A DNA stretch of 18,770 bases from Flavobacteriales bacterium UBA3364 (GTDB lineage Bacteria > Bacteroidota > Bacteroidia > Flavobacteriales_F > PHOS-HE28). Positions within the stretch are counted from its first letter, which is position 1; every line of letters begins with the position of its first letter. Both the position numbers and the translations under genes were made by a program. Positions 14,617 through 18,770 of this stretch are shown here, in pieces. Under the pieces are notes generated by a model that had not been told where the DNA came from, searched no databases, and saw only the letters and a program-made list of their open reading frames with translations. The stretch covers positions 1 through 18,770 of the forward strand of contig DEQO01000113.1 of the NCBI GenBank assembly GCA_002360495.1. The letters are read 5' to 3'.

Positions 14617-16017
14617 ATGACGCTGCTGGTCGTCATCATCATCCTGGCCTTGGTGTTCGATTACATCAACGGCTTCCACGACGCGGCCAACTCCATCGCC
14701 ACGGTGGTCAGCACCAAGGTGCTCACGCCATTCCAGGCCGTATTGTGGGCGGCTGTCTTCAACTTCATCGCCTTCTTCATTTTCAAGGACCATGCGGTGG
14801 CGAACACCATCAGCAAGACCGTCCATCAGGAGTTCATCACCCTGCCGGTGATCCTCAGCGGCCTGGTCGCGGCCATCATCTGGAACCTGCTTACCTGGTG
14901 GTACGGGATCCCGAGCAGCAGCTCGCATACCTTGATCGGCGGGTTCGCCGGTGCCGCTCTCTCGCACGCTTTCGCCACGGCCGATGGCTTTACCTTGGGT
15001 GATGTGGTGGAGAACGACAAGATCACGAAGACGCTGCTCTTCATTTTCCTGGCCCCGCTCGTAGGGATGGTGATCAGCATGTTCATCACCTTCGTCACCA
15101 TCGTACGCAATGTCTGGTCACGCGTGGGCATGATCGTAGTGGCCTCGGTGTTCACCTGGGTCTTGTTCACCTACCTGCAGCATAACAAGCTGGAGGACAA
15201 CCTAGCCAAGTACTACAAGGCGGATACCTTGCAGAAGGCCGTCGAAGAGGATCTTTCCAAGACAGCGGAATACGATGTGGCATTGGCGAAGGTCGAAGCT
15301 GCCAAGCCATACCTCGCCGGCTTCAACACCAAGGGCGGCAAGGCGGTCGCGCAGGACATCCGCGACAAGGTGGACCCCGCCGTGGATGTCGATAAGCTGG
15401 GGAAAGGACTCGCCAAGGCCGATAACTCCATGATCCGCATCGGGCTGATGGCAGCGGCGCTCATCTTCATCATCACGTACATCTACGTGGAGAAGGTGAA
15501 GACGCCGAACGCTCACAGCATGGCCAATATGTTCAAGAAGTTGCAGCTCTTGAGTTCTGCCGCGTTCAGCATCGGTCACGGCGGCAATGATGCTCAAAAG
15601 GTCATGGGCATCATCTCGGCCGCGCTTATCGCCAACGGCGACATCGTCGACATCAAGGAAATGCCGAACTGGGTGCCCCTGGCCTGTTACACGGCGATCG
15701 GTCTGGGTACGCTCAGTGGTGGCTGGAAGATCGTGAAGACGATGGGTACGCGCATCACCAAGGTGACACCGTTGGAAGGGGTGTGTGCCGAAACCGCCGG
15801 TGCGACCACACTTTATCTTACCGAGCAAATGGGTATTCCCGTGAGCACAACGCACACGATCACCGGTTCCATCATCGGTGTCGGCGCGACCAAACGCTTG
15901 AGCGCAGTGCGTTGGGGGGTTACGGTGCGCCTGCTTTGGGCGTGGATCCTCACCATTCCTGTAAGTGCGGTGCTAGCGTCGCTGGCCTACATGGCTTGCC
16001 GGGCGGCGGGGCTGTAG
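14617..16017 (+). CDS. pit: Pit-family inorganic phosphate transporter
   Basis: A 466-residue inner-membrane phosphate symporter (PHO4 family). The two inverted repeat halves carry the signature motifs GFHDAANSIATV (19-30) and GHGGNDAQKVMGI (320-332). Further conserved motifs are GIPSSSSHTLIGG (97-109) and GIPVSTTHTITGSIIGVGATKR (406-427). Phosphate is probably moved as a metal-phosphate complex with H+ or Na+. Residues about 190-272, between TM segments, form a charged Lys/Asp/Glu-rich loop of about 80 residues predicted to be helical; this central loop is variable in the family. It is co-transcribed with DUF47, 4 bp upstream. Length is normal. Function is secure at family level. Confidence 0.96.
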   Translation: MTLLVVIIILALVFDYINGFHDAANSIATVVSTKVLTPFQAVLWAAVFNFIAFFIFKDHAVANTISKTVHQEFITLPVILSGLVAAIIWNLLTWWYGIPSSSSHTLIGGFAGAALSHAFATADGFTLGDVVENDKITKTLLFIFLAPLVGMVISMFITFVTIVRNVWSRVGMIVVASVFTWVLFTYLQHNKLEDNLAKYYKADTLQKAVEEDLSKTAEYDVALAKVEAAKPYLAGFNTKGGKAVAQDIRDKVDPAVDVDKLGKGLAKADNSMIRIGLMAAALIFIITYIYVEKVKTPNAHSMANMFKKLQLLSSAAFSIGHGGNDAQKVMGIISAALIANGDIVDIKEMPNWVPLACYTAIGLGTLSGGWKIVKTMGTRITKVTPLEGVCAETAGATTLYLTEQMGIPVSTTHTITGSIIGVGATKRLSAVRWGVTVRLLWAWILTIPVSAVLASLAYMACRAAGL

Positions 16018-16022
16018 AGTCT

Positions 16023-16057
16023 GGGTCTCGCTTTCTGACCCCGTTCGCAGTGAACGG
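16023..16057 (+). terminator. Two adjacent hairpins after the phosphate operon
   Basis: GGGTC (16023-16027) pairs with GACCC (16037-16041), and CCGTTC (16041-16046) pairs with GAACGG (16052-16057) around a 5-nt loop. They begin 6 bp after the Pit stop. No T run follows, and the stems share base 16041, so they may be alternative structures. Possible terminator or 3'-end stabiliser. Confidence 0.35.
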
Positions 16058-16106
16058 ATGACGCCGAACACCAGAATGGTTCGAGCGTCAGTACCGATAT
16101 TCGACC

Positions 16107-17693
16107 ATGCCCTACAGGATCGAGGCGGGAATAGCACGGCCGCAGCGTTTGCTGCACGCACTGGTCTCCTTCGGTCCTTGGCCTTTCATCCTGCTCGCTC
16201 TCATCGAGAGAGCGCTGCTGATCGCCTTCTCCTCGAGCTGTTGGGTGAGCACCGACGACGCCGTAATGTGGCACGCTGCCGTGGACTACGCGCATGGTCG
16301 GTTCTACGGACCCTACTACTATGGTCAGGATTATGGGCCAATGCTCGAAGCGCTGATCGCCGCACCTTTCGCCAGGCTCGGAGTGCCGCTCCGTGTGCTA
16401 ATGCCAGCGGTTACTTCCTTCCTCGCCCTGGTCCCGTATTGGTTCTTCGCCATCGCCGCGCATCGTACGGGCCACCGTCTCGCAGCGACCGTCATCGCCT
16501 GTATGCCGCTCCTGCTTCCGCTCGAATACCAGATGATGACCTCACTTCCGCGCGGGTTCATCAACGGCCTTTCTGTCCTTGCGTTGCTGCCGGTTGTTCA
16601 AGGCACGACACGGGGAACGTTGGAACATGTCTTGGTGGGTGCCGTTGTATCCGTTGCATGGTTCGTCAATCCCAATTCGTTGGTGTTCTCGGTGCCTTAT
16701 GTCGTGCTCTACTTGGTTCCAGGGTCGGATCTTTTGCATCGAGCCTTAGCGGTGGCCATCGGAACCATTGTTGGGATCGGCCTGCATCACTGGGCACAAG
16801 CCTGGTGTAGTGCGCACCCGGACCGCATCGTACACCACTTGCGCAGTACGGCGCTGCACTTGGACCGGGCCGCGATCATGGCCGGCCTGTCGAACCTGGA
16901 TGCGCACTTCCGATGGCTTATGCCTGTGCTCTGGCCCTATGGCGGCATGGCTGGTTGCAGCTTGGTGCTATTGGGTGCAGTGGCCGCCTTCCTGCGGAAG
17001 TGGTCCCTTGCGCTGGCCTTGCTCATCGGCATGGCGTTCATCACCGTTTGCTTTACCGTGGACAAGGTCCATGATGGCTTGGATACGGTCTACTACCCGC
17101 TATCGCGCATGTTCCTGGCTCTTCCACTGCTGCTCGCTTGGGTCTCTGGTAAATTGCTGGAAGGGCGCCGGTACCACGGTCCGGTTTTCCTTGCTGGCGC
17201 GATCCTGGTGTGCGCTTGCTTCGTGGTGCGCTGCGCTCGGATGGAAAAGACCTCCCATGCACAGGTTGCGTCCCAGAAGCAGTGGATCGATGTCGGTTGG
17301 ATGGACCTGCGGATAAGCGATGCTCGACGGGTCAAGGAGGTGAGCGACCGCTATGGCGTGGGCTTGGCTGTGCCTTTGCCCGCCAAGATCGCACCGGCCT
17401 TTCGGGCCTATTTATACCCGGTGTTGGAACCGGGGCCCCCTGCGACATACCTGTACGGTTTTGAACGCCGTTATTGGGTGAGGGAACTATATGCCTCCAA
17501 GGTGGTCGGTACGATCCTCTTCGCAGGAGGGAGTGAAGAGGCCTGGGAAACGCTGATGACCAAGGATGGGCGGATCGCTCTTGTCGATGGCACCGGCCCG
17601 GACAAGTTGTATGTCATCCGCAACAATGATCTTGCGACCGACGAACTGCTGGTCTACGTCATGCGCGAATTGGGTCTGGCCGATCCCGGTTGA
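16107..17693 (+). CDS. GT-C-like membrane glycosyltransferase (GT39/ArnT-like)
   Basis: A 528-residue multi-pass membrane protein with about 10-11 hydrophobic segments up to residue ~375, then a soluble C-terminal domain of about 150 residues. After TM1 the first outer loop carries STDDAVMWHAAVDYAHG (48-64) and YYYGQDYGPMLEAL. Two acidic residues (D50, D51) early in the first loop, followed by a G-x-x-Y-G-x-D-Y-G stretch, are typical of GT-C enzymes that use lipid-linked sugars (GT39/PMT/ArnT relatives). These transfer a sugar to protein, lipid or polysaccharide on the outer face of the inner membrane. No substrate can be named. It stands alone, 89 bp after Pit and 118 bp before the GlmU-like gene. 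That neighbour also handles sugar nucleotides, but co-transcription is not shown. Confidence 0.7.
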   Translation: MPYRIEAGIARPQRLLHALVSFGPWPFILLALIERALLIAFSSSCWVSTDDAVMWHAAVDYAHGRFYGPYYYGQDYGPMLEALIAAPFARLGVPLRVLMPAVTSFLALVPYWFFAIAAHRTGHRLAATVIACMPLLLPLEYQMMTSLPRGFINGLSVLALLPVVQGTTRGTLEHVLVGAVVSVAWFVNPNSLVFSVPYVVLYLVPGSDLLHRALAVAIGTIVGIGLHHWAQAWCSAHPDRIVHHLRSTALHLDRAAIMAGLSNLDAHFRWLMPVLWPYGGMAGCSLVLLGAVAAFLRKWSLALALLIGMAFITVCFTVDKVHDGLDTVYYPLSRMFLALPLLLAWVSGKLLEGRRYHGPVFLAGAILVCACFVVRCARMEKTSHAQVASQKQWIDVGWMDLRISDARRVKEVSDRYGVGLAVPLPAKIAPAFRAYLYPVLEPGPPATYLYGFERRYWVRELYASKVVGTILFAGGSEEAWETLMTKDGRIALVDGTGPDKLYVIRNNDLATDELLVYVMRELGLADPG

Positions 17694-17811
17694 CCACCCC
17701 ATACGGAATGGAGGTTCACAATGAGGATCGATGCCGAACGGTGCAGTATCGGAACCCGGTTGCGCTGTGTTTGAAGCCACCGCCCGTACCTTCGGCGTAA
17801 CGATCGCCTTC

Positions 17812-18770
17812 ATGTCCATTATCCTCTCCGACGCTGGCCTGCACAGCCATCTGTTGCCGCTGACCTACACACGCCCTGTTGGCCAGCTGCGCCCGGGGAT
17901 CCTGCGCATCGCCGAAGGCTGGTATGTGCGAAGCGGTCTGGGCGTGGGCTATCGGACGGAGGGCTACTTGGGCGCTGCATTTCCCTTGCCCATTGAGCAG
18001 GCGAACTTCGAAGTGGACGGCAGCCTTTTCCCGACGGACGAACTGGTCGCTGCCGTCATGGACCTGCGTCCCGGCGAAGTACTGGTGCACGATGGCCGTT
18101 CACTGGCCTTCGGTTCGGAGGGCAAGGGGCATCCAACGGTCGGCGATTGGTCCGCGCCACCCAGCTACATGCGCAGCGTGCCTTTCACGGGTGAAGTGAT
18201 CCGCTTCGCACGGCCATGGCATCTGTTCCAATTCTGCGGAAAAGCGATCGAGCACGATTTCAAGTTGCTCACCGAAGGACGTCGTTCGCAACGTCTCGGA
18301 GCGTTGAACACGGTGGTCGGTGATCCGAACCTGATCTTCCTGGAGGAAGGCGCCGTGGTGGAAGCGAGCATACTCAATACCAAGGGCGGTCCCATCTACA
18401 TCGGCAAAGGGGCTGAGGTGATGGAAGGGTGCATGCTGCGCGGACCACTAGTGGTGGGTGATCATGCGGTGATCAAGATGGGCGCGAAGGTCTACGGCCC
18501 ATCAGCGTTCGGTCCGGAAAGCAGGGTAGGCGGTGAAGTGAGCAACAGCGTGATCCTCGGCTACAGCAACAAAGGCCACGACGGTTTCCTCGGCAATAGC
18601 GTGCTGGGCGAATGGTGCAATCTCGGAGCCGATACCAACACCAGCAACCTGAAGAACACCTACGGCAACGTGCAGGTCTGGAGCGCTGCTGAAGGCGGCA
18701 TGGTGGAGACCGGTCTCCAATTCTGCGGGCTGGTGATGGGCGATCACAGCAAGAGCACCATCAACACCAT
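17812..18770 (+). CDS. GlmU-like sugar nucleotidyltransferase/acyltransferase, 3'-truncated
   Basis: Open from the ATG at 17812 to the right edge: 319 complete codons and no stop, so the gene continues beyond the window. The N-terminus (IILSDAGLHSHLLPLTYTRPVGQLRPGIL) matches the Bacteroidota alternative GlmU family (TIGR03991 type), which has a degenerate nucleotidyltransferase domain instead of the classic GlmU N-terminus. From about residue 180, hexapeptide repeats form a left-handed beta-helix: IYIGKGAEVMEGCMLRGPLVVG, and later GEWCNLGADTNTSNLKNTYG. This is expected to make UDP-GlcNAc from glucosamine-1-phosphate, feeding peptidoglycan and envelope glycans, although paralogues may act on other sugars. 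A TACCTTCG element (17787-17794) is a weak promoter candidate. The final beta-helix turns and the C-terminus are missing. Confidence 0.88.
   Translation, partial: MSIILSDAGLHSHLLPLTYTRPVGQLRPGILRIAEGWYVRSGLGVGYRTEGYLGAAFPLPIEQANFEVDGSLFPTDELVAAVMDLRPGEVLVHDGRSLAFGSEGKGHPTVGDWSAPPSYMRSVPFTGEVIRFARPWHLFQFCGKAIEHDFKLLTEGRRSQRLGALNTVVGDPNLIFLEEGAVVEASILNTKGGPIYIGKGAEVMEGCMLRGPLVVGDHAVIKMGAKVYGPSAFGPESRVGGEVSNSVILGYSNKGHDGFLGNSVLGEWCNLGADTNTSNLKNTYGNVQVWSAAEGGMVETGLQFCGLVMGDHSKSTINT

Noticed and set aside
15184..15432. The ~80-residue charged loop in Pit as a novel inserted domain.
   Set aside because: Pit proteins commonly have a large variable central loop, and the total length is normal for the family.
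1..18770. CRISPR arrays, tRNA or rRNA genes, insertion sequences, prophage or known defence genes.
   Set aside because: No regularly spaced repeats, cloverleaf genes, transposase motifs or defence-type nuclease/helicase sets were seen. The NYN protein alone does not make a defence island.

Overview
The window (about 60% G+C) reads as chromosomal DNA from a high-GC member of the Bacteroidota, plausibly a Flavobacteriales-like lineage; that rank is an inference. The evidence is: a secreted protein ending in a type IX secretion (T9SS type A) sorting domain; promoter elements matching the Bacteroidota consensus TAnnTTTG; starts largely without Shine-Dalgarno sequences; and a GlmU-like sugar nucleotidyltransferase/acyltransferase of the kind typical of Bacteroidota. 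I see no mobile element, tRNA, rRNA or CRISPR array. The DNA is gene-dense, and no gap between genes exceeds about 150 bases.

Layout. 1-1434 (+): the end of an ABC exporter membrane subunit and its ATPase, overlapping by 17 bp. 7700-1440 (-): a same-strand series of a secreted DUF4468-like protein, a membrane HisKA_2 sensor kinase, a prolyl oligopeptidase lipoprotein, a GNAT acetyltransferase and a T9SS beta-helix protein. The first two are closely spaced, the last two are fused by an ATGA overlap, and the protease may have its own promoter. 7801-8745 (+): an NYN-type nuclease fused to a cold-shock-like domain, divergent from the DUF4468 gene across a perfect 14-bp inverted repeat.

12695-8742 (-): a compact operon of a DUF486 membrane protein, a KefB-like cation/proton antiporter with RCK domains, two stand-alone receivers and a soluble histidine kinase. 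Divergent from it (12817-13185, +) is a small 2-TM protein shaped like a potassium-channel pore whose selectivity filter is degenerate. 13817-13215 (-): a PaaY/CaiE-type gamma-carbonic-anhydrase-fold protein. 13965-16017 (+): a DUF47 (PhoU-like)/Pit phosphate uptake operon, with a clear promoter and an upstream 11-bp-period TTAA repeat resembling a Pho box. 16107-17693 (+): a GT-C-like membrane glycosyltransferase. 17812-end (+): the GlmU-like gene, cut by the window edge.

Functional themes are ion and phosphate homeostasis (antiporter, channel-like protein, Pit/DUF47) tied to signalling proteins without DNA-binding outputs, plus envelope functions (T9SS cargo, GT-C enzyme, nucleotide-sugar synthesis). 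Nothing resembles a recognised defence island. The best candidates for something new are the channel-like protein next to the antiporter/phosphorelay operon, and the NYN-CSD gene with its promoter dyad.
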